From Pseudanabaena sp. M53BS1SP1A06MG (GTDB lineage Bacteria; Cyanobacteriota; Cyanobacteriia; Pseudanabaenales; Pseudanabaenaceae), in contig JADBWH010000135.1 in assembly GCA_020404105.1 (NCBI GenBank), positions 1 through 38,047 on the forward strand: a DNA stretch of 38,047 nt, in the 5' to 3' direction. Position numbers and translations under genes: made by a program. Positions 1 to 8,437 of the stretch are shown here, piece by piece (within the stretch, counting starts at the first letter, position 1; each line of letters begins with the position of its first letter). The notes beneath the pieces are model-generated. The model did not search any database, was not told where the DNA came from, and saw only the letters and a list, made by a program, of their open reading frames with translations.

Positions 1-2
1 CT

Positions 3-179
3 GGGATTGCTCATACTCAGAAAAATCACATCTTTGCGTGCTTTTTTTCTTTTGTTAAGTTAGAGCGCCTTCGTATCAATACTAAACTCAATCACTTTGC
101 TCTCAAGGCTAAACTCTACTTCAATGCTATTAGGGCTAGTTTCTCTCTTCTTCAAAAACTGTCTGTTCCTTCCACGTAA
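3..179 (+). CDS. Transposase C-terminal end (partial, runs off the left edge)
   Basis: An open frame from the left edge to TAA at 177-179 encodes 58 residues. It contains TQKNHIFACFFSFVKLERL and a following NHFALKAKLY stretch. This pattern is what I associate with the C-terminal tail of DDE transposases common in cyanobacteria (a helix after the catalytic Glu, with a conserved Lys-Asn-His); the IS family cannot be fixed from this tail. Whether the element is intact depends on sequence outside the window. It converges on, and overlaps by 44 bp, the 3' end of the minus-strand gene that stops at 136. No terminal inverted repeat is obvious to the right. Moderately sure that it is transposase, unsure of family. 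Confidence 0.6.
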   Translation, partial: GIAHTQKNHIFACFFSFVKLERLRINTKLNHFALKAKLYFNAIRASFSLLQKLSVPST

Positions 180-519
180 CATCAGTAATATGTGTAATTT
201 CGTTATAGACACGATCAAAAATCTTTCTCAGTAAAATTTTTTCCGCCTCGAATATCTGAGGTTCCATATCAATCTCATCCAAAGAATTGCTATCTAGCAA
301 TAGACAACTTTCGCCATCATCCATGAGCCATTCCATTTGTAGTAATTCATCGCGATCGCCCAATTCACTATGAATCGCCTCGCGAAATTCTAGAACCACT
401 TCAGACTCATAGCCATCAATAGGAATATATCCAATTAGTTTCGTCCGATAGCGGGGATTGAAATCAACATCATAACCAAGATTGATTAACGCTTTTTCTA
501 CCTGTAAATAAGTAGCCAT
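136..519 (-). CDS. Hypothetical protein, acidic, 127 aa
   Basis: I do not recognise this protein. It is soluble-looking and acidic, with no signal peptide or membrane segment. It starts with MATYLQVEKALINLGY, which looks like an amphipathic helix, and has a central acidic stretch (MEWLMDDGESCLLLD). The reading frame carries HIP1-type GCGATCGC sites like its neighbours. Its last 15 codons lie antisense to the transposase tail at 3-179, so its C-terminus may be truncated or may have been replaced by insertion of that element. It is probably a single-gene unit. Confidence 0.6.
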   Translation of the reverse strand: MATYLQVEKALINLGYDVDFNPRYRTKLIGYIPIDGYESEVVLEFREAIHSELGDRDELLQMEWLMDDGESCLLLDSNSLDEIDMEPQIFEAEKILLRKIFDRVYNEITHITDVTWKEQTVFEEERN

Positions 520-648
520 ACTTCGAGGTATCTATAATAACTTTCCTTAAAAGCATACAATGTTATATATATTACTTACAGCAGATAGTTTTCACTTTTT
601 TGTCATTAAACTTAGCCAAATAGGTAGCTAAGCAAAATGTAACGTGAG

Positions 649-681
649 AAGCCCTAATAATTTACCTAAACATTAGGACTT
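649..681 (-). terminator. Weak inverted repeat after the EF-hand gene
   Basis: Arms at 649-658 and 672-681 pair (AAGYCCTAAT-type, one mismatch) around a 13-nt loop, 20 bp past the stop of the minus-strand gene ending at 701. There is no clean T-run, so a terminator role is only suggested by position. Confidence 0.25.
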
Positions 682-700
682 CCTTATTATGTAGAAATTC

Positions 701-1972
701 TCAATTAAACCAAACTACAAAGTTGAATAGATTGCTACCAAAGGCATTGAGCAACTCAGTCCACACACTCATATCGGTTACTGTTCCTTTCTCAAGATAG
801 GGAGTTGCTGCAGTACCTTGCACCCATGAAACCAGATCAAAAGCTCGCGGCTCAGTAAAAATTTTCATAAAATCAAGAGTTAATTTGGAATCCCGCCAAA
901 ATGGGAGATTCTTCTTACCATCTATAATTAAGGCTGTTTCATCAAGAGATTTAAACCAAGATTTGATCATGTTGTCAGTAATGCGAACATCAGGAATAAC
1001 GGATTTTTGATTGGGATTCGGAAGCCACTCACGATCATTATCGGTTTCTGCAAGAATTGATTTCCAAGACTCACGGCTGAGTCTAATTACTGATTTCAGA
1101 TGATTGAGAATCGTCATCATTCTCTGTGGTTCTGCTAGTGGAAACTTAGCCAGATGAATTGCTGAAATCAAGTCAAAAAATTCAAATTGATAGTTGCTGT
1201 AGTCATCAGGAGATTTGTGGCGACTAGTTAGCAAAAATTTATGAGGAGTATCAACATTTTGGAAGAACAAATGAGCGCAGGCTGCAAATAGCTCACGACT
1301 ATCGTAGGTACGCAAAAACTCAGCGATCGCACCTAAAACATGGGTATAGCCCTGTAGCCATAGAGCATCACCAAGGTCAAAAGCAATTAGAAATTGTTGT
1401 GCTTGTTGCTCAGTTACCCTTTCCCCTGTAACAGCATTAAAAACTTGCCACAGCATTTCATCTTTATCAACCTTGCCATTACCGTCAAAGTCTAAACGAA
1501 TTAATCCTAAGCGCAGGGCAAGTTTTAAGTTTTGATCCTGAATTGGCTCAAGAGTACTCCGAACCTTAGAGAGATCATCAATCCATGCTTGAAACAATTG
1601 TTGCAATCCATCATAGGTAACTGTTTGTGGCTTGGGATTGGAGGGGATGGGCAGACGTACAAATGGAATTGCACTCAAGGGCATTTGAGCCATGCCGTAG
1701 CCATAGAGCGACTGCATTAGCCTTTCAGTACCACGCATTAATTGGATTATGCCCAGTCCAAAACGGGTTTTGTCATCCTTAGGATTAGCTTGCAAATAGT
1801 CGCTAAGGACTTTTTCTCCTTCGCTAAGTTTCCCAGTGGTGAGGTAGGGATCGGGCAATGGCGCGATCATGCTGGCGTTACTAGGTTGTAAAGTGATCGC
1901 TGTAATGATAATCAAACCAGTGAGTATCACAGCGATTAGCGATCGCCACGCCCACTGTACTTTTCTGAGCAT
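701..1972 (-). CDS. Membrane-anchored protein with one EF-hand, 423 aa
   Basis: Residues 10-30 form a hydrophobic segment after a basic N-terminus, a signal anchor or signal peptide, so the rest is probably outside the cytoplasm. Residues 42-85 resemble a TPR-like helical pair (TGKLSEGEKVLSDYLQANP). A canonical 12-residue EF-hand loop spans 161-172, with Asp161, Asp163, Asn165, Lys167 (backbone ligand), Asp169 and the bidentate Glu172, so Ca2+ binding is likely. EF-hands usually come in pairs and no second loop is visible. The remaining 250 residues are mixed helical with no family I can name. A stem-loop lies just upstream at 1990-2032. Function unknown; Ca2+ sensing or Ca2+-stabilised structure is inference. 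Confidence 0.7.
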   Translation of the reverse strand: MLRKVQWAWRSLIAVILTGLIIITAITLQPSNASMIAPLPDPYLTTGKLSEGEKVLSDYLQANPKDDKTRFGLGIIQLMRGTERLMQSLYGYGMAQMPLSAIPFVRLPIPSNPKPQTVTYDGLQQLFQAWIDDLSKVRSTLEPIQDQNLKLALRLGLIRLDFDGNGKVDKDEMLWQVFNAVTGERVTEQQAQQFLIAFDLGDALWLQGYTHVLGAIAEFLRTYDSRELFAACAHLFFQNVDTPHKFLLTSRHKSPDDYSNYQFEFFDLISAIHLAKFPLAEPQRMMTILNHLKSVIRLSRESWKSILAETDNDREWLPNPNQKSVIPDVRITDNMIKSWFKSLDETALIIDGKKNLPFWRDSKLTLDFMKIFTEPRAFDLVSWVQGTAATPYLEKGTVTDMSVWTELLNAFGSNLFNFVVWFN

Positions 1973-1989
1973 ATCTAACCTGTGAATAC

Positions 1990-2032
1990 AAAAAATACAT
2001 GATTAAAGTTCAGCTTACATCATGTATTTTTT
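1990..2032 (-). terminator. Stem-loop terminator after the Mo-nitro_C-like gene
   Basis: Perfect 14-bp arms (AAAAAATACATGAT at 1990-2003, its complement at 2019-2032) enclose a 15-nt loop. Read on the minus strand the hairpin ends in a run of T, so it can terminate the gene that stops at 2105. It lies 18 bp before the start codon of the 423-aa gene, separating the two transcription units. Confidence 0.55.
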
Positions 2033-2104
2033 AAGGGTTGTAATATGTAAGATTAATTTTGTAAACCAATACAAATCAAAAGGTTTTCCATTCAAACATT
2101 TTGA

Positions 2105-2428
2105 TTAGCAATAAGCGCTAATGTCTTCACCACAGCGATCAGCTAAAAAGCAAAGCGCTCGGAATCGGAGATAGACCAACTCTTCATATAGGGGATTGAG
2201 TTTACAGAGAGGGGGAATATGAATTAAAGTATGTCCAAAGATTTTAACTGTTCGTTCAAATGGGCATTGTGCAGGAATGAGTTTGGCAATGAGATGGGCT
2301 GTCTGCGACTTTTTAATTTCAAAGCTATCCAGTTTCTTTCGTAAGGGTTTGAGTAGATCGAAGGTTGATTGAGAACTTCCGAGATATGGATTTTCCCCGC
2401 CAAATCTAGGGCTATTAATACTTGACAT
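2105..2428 (-). CDS. Mo-dependent nitrogenase C-terminal-like protein, 107 aa
   Basis: The core AHLIAKLIPAQCPFER, then HIPPLCKLNPLYEEL and LRFRALCFLADRCGED, matches my memory of the cyanobacterial 'Mo-dependent nitrogenase, C-terminus' family (Mo-nitro_C): a small cysteine-containing domain found as stand-alone proteins and, in some species, linked to nitrogenase genes. The biochemical role is not established. I place the start at ATG 2428; a TTG three codons upstream (2437) is also in frame but less likely. No nif gene is nearby, so the name should not be read as evidence of nitrogen fixation. The upstream spacer 2438-2681 is AT-rich with no feature I can name. Confidence 0.7.
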   Translation of the reverse strand: MSSINSPRFGGENPYLGSSQSTFDLLKPLRKKLDSFEIKKSQTAHLIAKLIPAQCPFERTVKIFGHTLIHIPPLCKLNPLYEELVYLRFRALCFLADRCGEDISAYC

Positions 2429-2681
2429 GTTAACCAAATGCTCTTTTAGGTCAGAGTTTGTAGACTTAAAGTATCTACGTTACTAATCTTAACATAATTG
2501 CTTTAAATGAGTGGCAAAAAAATACATTATTCAATCTTATATATTAGTTTACGTATATATTAAGAATGATAGTAATTTTTCTATATTCTTCATACGTTAA
2601 AAGATACCCATTTGTATGTATTAGCGATCACTAAACCCCAGAAAAATATTATATTCTAAGCATCTCTTTTTGGGATTAAAT

Positions 2682-3503
2682 TCAAACTCGACTAGGAATT
2701 GGACCTCGGCGCGAATTTAGGGTTATCGATTCTTGCAGAAATTGGTGCAAATGTTGCACATGGGAGTTGTCCTTAGCGAGAGTTGCTAGTTTTTCAAGAG
2801 CTTCAACAAGGGTGAGGTCTTGATGATATAGCAATCGAAATGCGCTCTTAAGTAACTGCTGTGTTTCTGCGTCTATCCCTGCACGATCAATTCCCACCCG
2901 ATTGAGGGTACGTACACGTGATGGATTGCCTTCCACTAAGGTATATGGAGGGACATCGCGCTCAATCCGACTCATACCACCTACCATGGCGAGACGACCA
3001 ATACGGACAAACTGATGCACGCCTAAAACACCACTAATGCGGGCATAGGATTCGATATGGACATGTCCTGCTAAAGCGACAGCATTAGCAATAATTACGC
3101 GATCTTCAATTTCGCAGTTATGACCCACATGAACATATGCCATTAGCAAATTACCATTACCAATAGCGGTAACTTCGTCAGCTTCATTGGCACGATTAAT
3201 AGTTACATATTCGCGAATACGATTGTCATTACCAATTTTGACAAGACTATCGGCTCCCAAATATTTCAGATCTTGAGAGTCTAGCCCGATCGCGGCTCCT
3301 GGATAAATTTGGTTGCGATCGCCGATTTCGGTACGTCCTTCAACAATAGCATGATGTCCAATGACAGTATGTGCGCCAATTTTCACCTGCTCACCGATGA
3401 TGGCATAAGCTCCAACTTTAACGGTCGGATGGAGTTGGGCATCAGGATGCACTATGGCTGTCGGGTGAATAAATTCAGACACAGGCGCATGAGACACAGG
3501 CAT
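2682..3503 (-). CDS. lpxA: UDP-N-acetylglucosamine acyltransferase LpxA
   Basis: Catalyses the first step of lipid A synthesis, transfer of a 3-hydroxyacyl chain from ACP to UDP-GlcNAc in the cytoplasm. The protein begins HPTAIVHPDAQLHP and continues as imperfect hexapeptide repeats of a left-handed beta helix (GAYAIIGEQVKIGAHTVIG). The motif MAYVHVGHNC carries the catalytic histidine (His125 in E. coli), followed by GGMSRIERDVPPYTLVEGNP and a C-terminal helical domain. The frame is open upstream to a GTG at 3602, adding 33 residues with no family match, so I choose ATG 3503, giving the usual ~273 residues. Last gene of the bamA-lpxC-fabZ-lpxA unit, 122 bp after fabZ. No lpxB follows. Confidence 0.93.
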   Translation of the reverse strand: MPVSHAPVSEFIHPTAIVHPDAQLHPTVKVGAYAIIGEQVKIGAHTVIGHHAIVEGRTEIGDRNQIYPGAAIGLDSQDLKYLGADSLVKIGNDNRIREYVTINRANEADEVTAIGNGNLLMAYVHVGHNCEIEDRVIIANAVALAGHVHIESYARISGVLGVHQFVRIGRLAMVGGMSRIERDVPPYTLVEGNPSRVRTLNRVGIDRAGIDAETQQLLKSAFRLLYHQDLTLVEALEKLATLAKDNSHVQHLHQFLQESITLNSRRGPIPSRV

Positions 3504-3625
3504 AAAAAGTTTGGCTCGCTTGGTACTAAGATAGATCGCTGGGTTTGCGATCACTTGGATCGCCAGACAACAGAGTGATGATTTTATCAGGACGCTTTGC
3601 ACCCTAAATTAAATCGCTCTAAAAT

Positions 3626-4132
3626 TTAGAGGTCAACTAAGGAAAACATCAATTCACCTTCGCAGACAAGCTGACCATCGACTTCGGCTCGTGCCTGCAT
3701 TTTACCAAAGCGTTTGCGCGCAACAAGGAGTTCAGTGGTAATTGTGAGGCGATCTCCTGGGACAACTGGGCGACGGAATCGGACTTTATCAATACCTGCA
3801 AACAGCGATAACTGATTCTCCATCCCTGGTAAATGCCTTAAAACAATGCCACCTACCTGTGCCATCGCTTCTACGATTAATACCCCAGGCATAATCGGAC
3901 GATTTGGGAAATGTCCTTGAAAGAAGGGTTCGTTAAAAGTGACATTTTTAATGCCCGTAGCAGATTTGTTAGGCACAAAATCAACAATGCGATCAACTAA
4001 CAGAAATGGGTAGCGGTGTGGCAGCAATTTCTGAATATCTTCAATCATTAAAATCTGACTAGGAGCAACATTGTCGCTATCAGCATTAGGCTCGGGGTTG
4101 ACTATCTTTGTTTCTTCGGTCACAGTTGACAT
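3626..4132 (-). CDS. fabZ: 3-hydroxyacyl-ACP dehydratase FabZ
   Basis: Hot-dog-fold dehydratase that converts 3-hydroxyacyl-ACP to trans-2-enoyl-ACP in fatty acid elongation. Seen: [17 protein letters not shown] near residue 37, the catalytic segment [20 protein letters not shown] with His74 and Glu88, and a C-terminal [10 protein letters not shown] strand. The first ~28 residues are a low-complexity polar extension; a start at Met29 is possible but ATG 4132 is kept. It sits between lpxC and lpxA, as in many Gram-negatives, where it competes with LpxA for 3-hydroxyacyl-ACP and balances phospholipid against lipid A. Confidence 0.94.
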   Translation of the reverse strand: MSTVTEETKIVNPEPNADSDNVAPSQILMIEDIQKLLPHRYPFLLVDRIVDFVPNKSATGIKNVTFNEPFFQGHFPNRPIMPGVLIVEAMAQVGGIVLRHLPGMENQLSLFAGIDKVRFRRPVVPGDRLTITTELLVARKRFGKMQARAEVDGQLVCEGELMFSLVDL

Positions 4133-4189
4133 ATTTAAGTACGGAGTTGGCAGTATTGGAGACTGGGAATGGCAGAAGCAGCTAGGGAT

Positions 4190-5029
4190 CTATGTTGCAG
4201 AGACTTGCTGCTTAGCGATCGCTAGAGCAAATTCTGCATGAAGATTATGGCTCGCTTTGTAGGCAAGAATATGAGCCTTAGGTAAAAATCCTACCAAGCT
4301 TATGTCACCAATGAGATCTAAAAGTTTATGCCGACAAGGTTCATTGTCAAAACGCAGGGGGGGATTGATCCAGCGATCGCTATCACAGACGATCGCATTG
4401 TCTAAACTACCACCCTTAATGAGCCCTGCGGCTCTTGCTTGGTCAATAAAGATCGCTAGAGTAAAAGTGCGGGCGGGAGCAATTTCCGTCGCAAATTTTT
4501 CACTAAATTCGGCGATCTCAGGAGACCAGCTAAACCATTGCTCGCCAATAGCCTTACTCGGATATTCAACCCCATAGGTAAAGCGGAGAGTATCCGCAGG
4601 AATTGCCGTCACAAAGCTATCACCTTTGGCGACAGTAACAGTTTCAGCTAGGGGGATTAAGCGTTCACCTTCGACCTGTGGTTGAAGCCCAACTTTTGTG
4701 ATCGCCTCAACCCAAGGCAAAGCAGAACCATCTAGAATCGGTAATTCTGCACTAGACATTTCAATACAAGCGTTATGCACACCCATTCCAAATAATGCCG
4801 ATAATAAATGCTCAACTGTGCGAACACCAGTGCCGTTATGCTGTAATTCCGTCGATAGCTGCGATGCTCTGACAACGGAGGTATCCGCAGGAATCTTGTC
4901 TCCACTATAGATAAAATAGCGACCTGCATCAATGGGTGCAGGTTTGACAGTGACAGAAACCTGCTCACCACTATGCAGACCAATCCCCGATAACGAAAAT
5001 GGGGCAGCGATCGTCTGTTGATAAAGCAT
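4190..5029 (-). CDS. lpxC: UDP-3-O-acyl-N-acetylglucosamine deacetylase LpxC
   Basis: Zn-dependent deacetylase, the committed step of lipid A synthesis. The Zn and catalytic residues are all visible: Glu73-His74 in RTVEHLLSALFGMG, His234 and Asp238 in PCRHKLLDLIGD, and the general-acid His261 in ASHNLHAEFALA. The N-terminal FSLSGIGLHSGEQV and the LPILDGSALPWVEAI segment are typical. At 279 residues it is slightly shorter than the ~305 of E. coli, as in other cyanobacteria. It starts 2 bp after the stop codon of the Omp85 gene, so the two are almost certainly co-transcribed and perhaps translationally coupled. Confidence 0.94.
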   Translation of the reverse strand: MLYQQTIAAPFSLSGIGLHSGEQVSVTVKPAPIDAGRYFIYSGDKIPADTSVVRASQLSTELQHNGTGVRTVEHLLSALFGMGVHNACIEMSSAELPILDGSALPWVEAITKVGLQPQVEGERLIPLAETVTVAKGDSFVTAIPADTLRFTYGVEYPSKAIGEQWFSWSPEIAEFSEKFATEIAPARTFTLAIFIDQARAAGLIKGGSLDNAIVCDSDRWINPPLRFDNEPCRHKLLDLIGDISLVGFLPKAHILAYKASHNLHAEFALAIAKQQVSAT

Positions 5030-5031
5030 GG

Positions 5032-7050
5032 CTAGAATTTTTCTCCTAGACCAAAGCTAAACTGGGTTCCGCCATTAGAAGATAAGCCGTAGTCTACGCG
5101 AATTGCGCCGAGAGGTGATTGTACGCGCACCCCAATACCGTAACCCGCACCATTACCAGGTTTATTTCTCGCAACTGCTGGATTCCCTGGTACGGCTGAA
5201 GCAGATCCTAAGTCAGTGCCATAGTCAAAGAATAGTACGCCACCGACTATATTAAAGACAGGAAAACGATATTCTGCGGAAAAGATGCCGAAGCTACGAC
5301 CACTGCCGATTTTACCCTCATCCCAACCACGTACAGAGTTACTACCGCCAAGTTGGAATGCTTCATAGGGGGGCAGTGTCCCGATGACAGTTCCTGCTTG
5401 AATGTTAAAGGCCAGAGCCTGCGTACCTTCAGAGAAGTTCAACAGTTTGACTGGGAAAAAGTAACTGTAGCTAGCTCTAACCCGATTTAAGAAAATTGAG
5501 CCTAAGCCTACAGGAATAGACTGCTCTGTGGCAATCCGAAATACTGAGCCAGAGGAAGGCTTGATAGGGTTATCCCGTTGATCGTTTGCATAGGCAAATT
5601 GCAGCAAGAGTAAGTCATCTTGTCCTGTGCCGCTAGTTGTAAGCGGATTGCCTTGAGAGTCAGTAGTAGCGATCGCATTATTACTATCAGTTATGCTTAC
5701 TCGTTCATAACGTAAGCCTAGGGAAGCGGTAGTTCCTGCACCGAGTGGACGAGAAAAACTAAAACCAGTACCAAGGCGGTTGATCCGAGGTGTATCATTG
5801 CTTGTACCAATACCGATAGGACTATCGAAAACATAGCTAAATAGGCGACGGTTAAAGATATTCGCTGAGAATGAGGTTCGATAGGGATCGCCTGCTAGCC
5901 AGGGATCGGTAAAGTTCAAGTCAAATAGCAATTCCCGTTCACCAACTTGTACATCCAAACCGAGCTTCTGGTTATTACCGCCAAGGTTTTGCTGTTGAAA
6001 ACTGACTGTACCAAATAAACCTGTTGATGAACTAATACCTGCACCTGCGGCGATCGAGCCTGTATTGCGTTCTTTGACATTAACCGTAACGATCACCTTG
6101 CGTGGATCAGTCCCTGGAGCAAGCCCAATATTGAGATCTTCAAACAGTCCTAGAGCAAAGACCTTTTGCAGATCACTCTGAACGGTGTTTTTATTAAAAA
6201 TCTCGCCTTCTTTAATTGTTAACTCACGGGTAATGATGAAATCACGGGTATTGCCAGTTACAGGTTTTCCATCTTTATCTACAGACTTACCATCCTCATT
6301 GATAAAGGCAACCTTGATATCTTCGATCACTCCCTCGGATACGACGAGATTGATATTGCCTTCAGGCGTTGCCTTAATATCGACAACCTGCGCGAGTACA
6401 TAGCCTTTGTCTTGATAATACTTTTCGAGTTCTTTGACACCCGTTTGAACATCCTTGAGGTTCGTGATCTTGCCAATCTGTGAACCAAAAATACGATCAA
6501 TTACGCCTGCTTCTAATACCTTTGTCCCTTCAGTGTTAACGGATTTGAGCACAGGATTGGGCAATACAAAGAAGGTGACACGTACACCAATATCCGTATC
6601 TTCTGGCTCAGCTTGCACATTTGAGAAGAAACCCGTGGCAAATATGGTATTAATATCTGACTGAAGTTGCGACTTGGTAACAGTACGACCAGGTTTTGTC
6701 GTGATCGCATCATAAATTCTTTGCTGAAGTTCAGGAGGTAAAGGATCTTGACCTTCTGGGGTTTTAATGGTCACTTCCCCAACTAATACTTGCACCTCAG
6801 CTGCAGGTGGTGGGGCAGGAGTATTGGATGGCAAAGTAAAGGTGGGAGAGCTTGGAGTCTCAGTGGGAGTTGTGGGTACAGGTGGAGCGGGAGTTGTAGG
6901 CTGCGGAGATGGCGTAGGTGTAGCGGTGGGCTGCGAGGTCGGTGCTTGAGCAATCTCTTGCTTTGCAGGGGCAGTCTTTGCCAGCAGTGGATTAGCAAGT
7001 AATGTGCTGGATGCGGCAATAGCTGTGAATACGAGCAAGTTTATACGCAT
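5032..7050 (-). CDS. bamA: Outer-membrane assembly factor BamA/Omp85
   Basis: Omp85 protein that inserts beta-barrel proteins into the outer membrane; cyanobacterial members are close relatives of chloroplast Toc75. Seen in order: a signal peptide (about residues 1-24), a Pro/Thr-rich linker (about 35-80), three POTRA-like regions (about 88-330, first one ending VQAEPEDTDIGVRVTFFVLP), then a 16-strand-type barrel with LGGSNSVRGWDEGKIGSG, the conserved VRGW loop motif, and a terminal Phe in FSFGLGEKF. ATG 7050 is preferred because GGAAG lies five bases upstream; an in-frame TTG at 7062 would add four residues. First gene before lpxC in the outer-membrane cluster. Confidence 0.93.
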   Translation of the reverse strand: MRINLLVFTAIAASSTLLANPLLAKTAPAKQEIAQAPTSQPTATPTPSPQPTTPAPPVPTTPTETPSSPTFTLPSNTPAPPPAAEVQVLVGEVTIKTPEGQDPLPPELQQRIYDAITTKPGRTVTKSQLQSDINTIFATGFFSNVQAEPEDTDIGVRVTFFVLPNPVLKSVNTEGTKVLEAGVIDRIFGSQIGKITNLKDVQTGVKELEKYYQDKGYVLAQVVDIKATPEGNINLVVSEGVIEDIKVAFINEDGKSVDKDGKPVTGNTRDFIITRELTIKEGEIFNKNTVQSDLQKVFALGLFEDLNIGLAPGTDPRKVIVTVNVKERNTGSIAAGAGISSSTGLFGTVSFQQQNLGGNNQKLGLDVQVGERELLFDLNFTDPWLAGDPYRTSFSANIFNRRLFSYVFDSPIGIGTSNDTPRINRLGTGFSFSRPLGAGTTASLGLRYERVSITDSNNAIATTDSQGNPLTTSGTGQDDLLLLQFAYANDQRDNPIKPSSGSVFRIATEQSIPVGLGSIFLNRVRASYSYFFPVKLLNFSEGTQALAFNIQAGTVIGTLPPYEAFQLGGSNSVRGWDEGKIGSGRSFGIFSAEYRFPVFNIVGGVLFFDYGTDLGSASAVPGNPAVARNKPGNGAGYGIGVRVQSPLGAIRVDYGLSSNGGTQFSFGLGEKF

Positions 7051-7159
7051 AGAGTCTTCCAAACACCTACAGAATTTTTAATAGATAAATGACAAACAAA
7101 TACAAACAGAAAGTTTCTGAAGTTAGTAATAAATTACTATAACTTCCAATATCCCTATA

Positions 7160-7248
7160 TAGCAATCCTAAATGGTTTGTGGAAGCGCAACCCCTAGTGC
7201 TGCGCTTCCACAACAAAAAACTACGCATAATTTAGGTCTACTATTTAC
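7160..7248. repeat. Nested inverted repeat between purC and bamA
   Basis: A 13-bp perfect stem (7177-7189 with 7201-7213, TTGTGGAAGCGCA type) sits inside weaker outer complementarity (CCTAAAT near 7167, ATTTAGG near 7231). The left end TATAGCAATCCTAAATG resembles a short repeat I have seen often in cyanobacterial genomes. It could also act as a terminator after purC. No coding potential seen in the spacer. Confidence 0.5.
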
Positions 7249-7324
7249 TTATTGCTAGAAGTAGGAAAAAATTGGTGATCTAGATTGGATCAAAGTTTGA
7301 TGTCGATTTTATATTGCTACAGCT

Positions 7325-8059
7325 TTATATTGCTACAGCCTGAGTTGCTAATACTCGCCTGAGCACTTCATGATAAGCCTCCGCAACATTGCCAAGGTCT
7401 TGACGAAAACGATCTTTATCTAATATGCGGGCGGTGGGATCCACAATCGCTTTGTCCCAAAGCCGACAGGTATCAGGACTAATTTCATCGGCTAGCAGCA
7501 TTTTTCCACTGGAATTAACACCAATTTCAACTTTAAAGTCAACGAGGATCAGATTACATTGCTCAAAAAAAGCTTGTAGGTGTTGATTGATACTGAGAGC
7601 AATTTGCTTTAGATCTTCTACCTGTTTTGGAGTAGCTAGATCCAGCATGGCAACATGGGCATCCGTAATTAGGGGATCGCCAAGTTCATCATTTTTATAG
7701 AAAAATTCGACTAGAGGTTGTTTGAGTGGTTGACCTTGCTCTAGACCAAGGCGTTTACAGATACTACCTGCAGCAATATTGCGTACTACAACTTCGATCG
7801 GCAAAATCTTAACGGCAGCAACCTGCATTTCGTTTGGTGAGATCTGTTTGATGAAATGGGTGGCAATGCCTTTGGTCTCCAAATACTGAAAAATATGAGA
7901 GGCGATCGCGCAATTTATTTGTCCTTTGTTAGCGATCGTCCCTTTTTTCAGAGCATTGAAGGCAGTTGCATCATCCTTATACAGTGACAGCAAAATATCA
8001 GGATCATCAGTCGTAAATAAAATTTTGGCTTTGCCTTCGTAGAGCTTAGTTCCACTCAT
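7325..8059 (-). CDS. purC: SAICAR synthetase PurC
   Basis: Phosphoribosylaminoimidazole-succinocarboxamide synthase, the ATP-dependent joining of aspartate to CAIR in purine synthesis (cytosol). Seen: LYEGKAKILFTTDDPDILL at the N-terminus, the ATP-grasp-like core KDDATAFNALKKGTIANKG, the IEVVVRNIAAGSICKRLGL segment, LVDFKVEIG and the substrate-binding DEISPDTCRLWD. 244 residues is the usual bacterial length. It precedes bamA in the same direction but is separated by 274 bp containing a palindrome, so it may be its own unit. It is divergent from hisI. Confidence 0.95.
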   Translation of the reverse strand: MSGTKLYEGKAKILFTTDDPDILLSLYKDDATAFNALKKGTIANKGQINCAIASHIFQYLETKGIATHFIKQISPNEMQVAAVKILPIEVVVRNIAAGSICKRLGLEQGQPLKQPLVEFFYKNDELGDPLITDAHVAMLDLATPKQVEDLKQIALSINQHLQAFFEQCNLILVDFKVEIGVNSSGKMLLADEISPDTCRLWDKAIVDPTARILDKDRFRQDLGNVAEAYHEVLRRVLATQAVAI

Positions 8060-8437
8060 GAATATATTGCGATAACTAGTTGCTTAAGTATTCTATAACA
8101 ATGTCAGTGCCCCAGAAAGTGCAACGAGATGTTGAAAATTGAAGTATTGCAGAGAAATTTTTTGCAAATACAAGTTAACTTTACTCGCAAAAAACCTTTA
8201 AATTATTATAAGAATTTCATGATGCAGCAAACCTAAAAACCTAGAAATGATTTCAGACTACTGTAGTGTTAGCTCAGTACTGAGATTCTTATGACGCCGC
8301 CATCTGAATTAGCTGAGATGTTGACAAAGACACAACTACTGGACATTCTGTATATGTTAGTTCCCTTGCTTTTTGTCCAGACAATCGTTTAGCAAGTGGT
8401 AGCTATGATAAACCAATTGATTTAGGTTCGCTTTATT
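8060..8437. other. Divergent spacer purC/hisI with a doubtful 33-aa ORF
   Basis: AT-rich spacer that must hold the promoters of purC (minus) and hisI (plus). The only coding hint is ATG 8291 to TAG 8392 on the plus strand: 33 codons ending in a hydrophobic stretch (LLDILYMLVPLLFVQTIV) that could be one short membrane helix. There is no clear ribosome binding site, so it is doubtful. Confidence 0.3.

Noticed and set aside
2105-2428. Evidence of nitrogen fixation from the Mo-nitro_C-like gene
   Set aside because: The family occurs as stand-alone proteins in cyanobacteria and no nif genes are present here.
3504-3602. 33-residue N-terminal extension of LpxA from GTG 3602
   Set aside because: It has no family counterpart; ATG 3503 gives the standard LpxA length and start.
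6767-7019. Gly/Val-, Leu/His- or Trp/Arg-rich frames over the start of bamA
   Set aside because: They are shadows of the Pro/Thr-rich linker of Omp85 in other frames.
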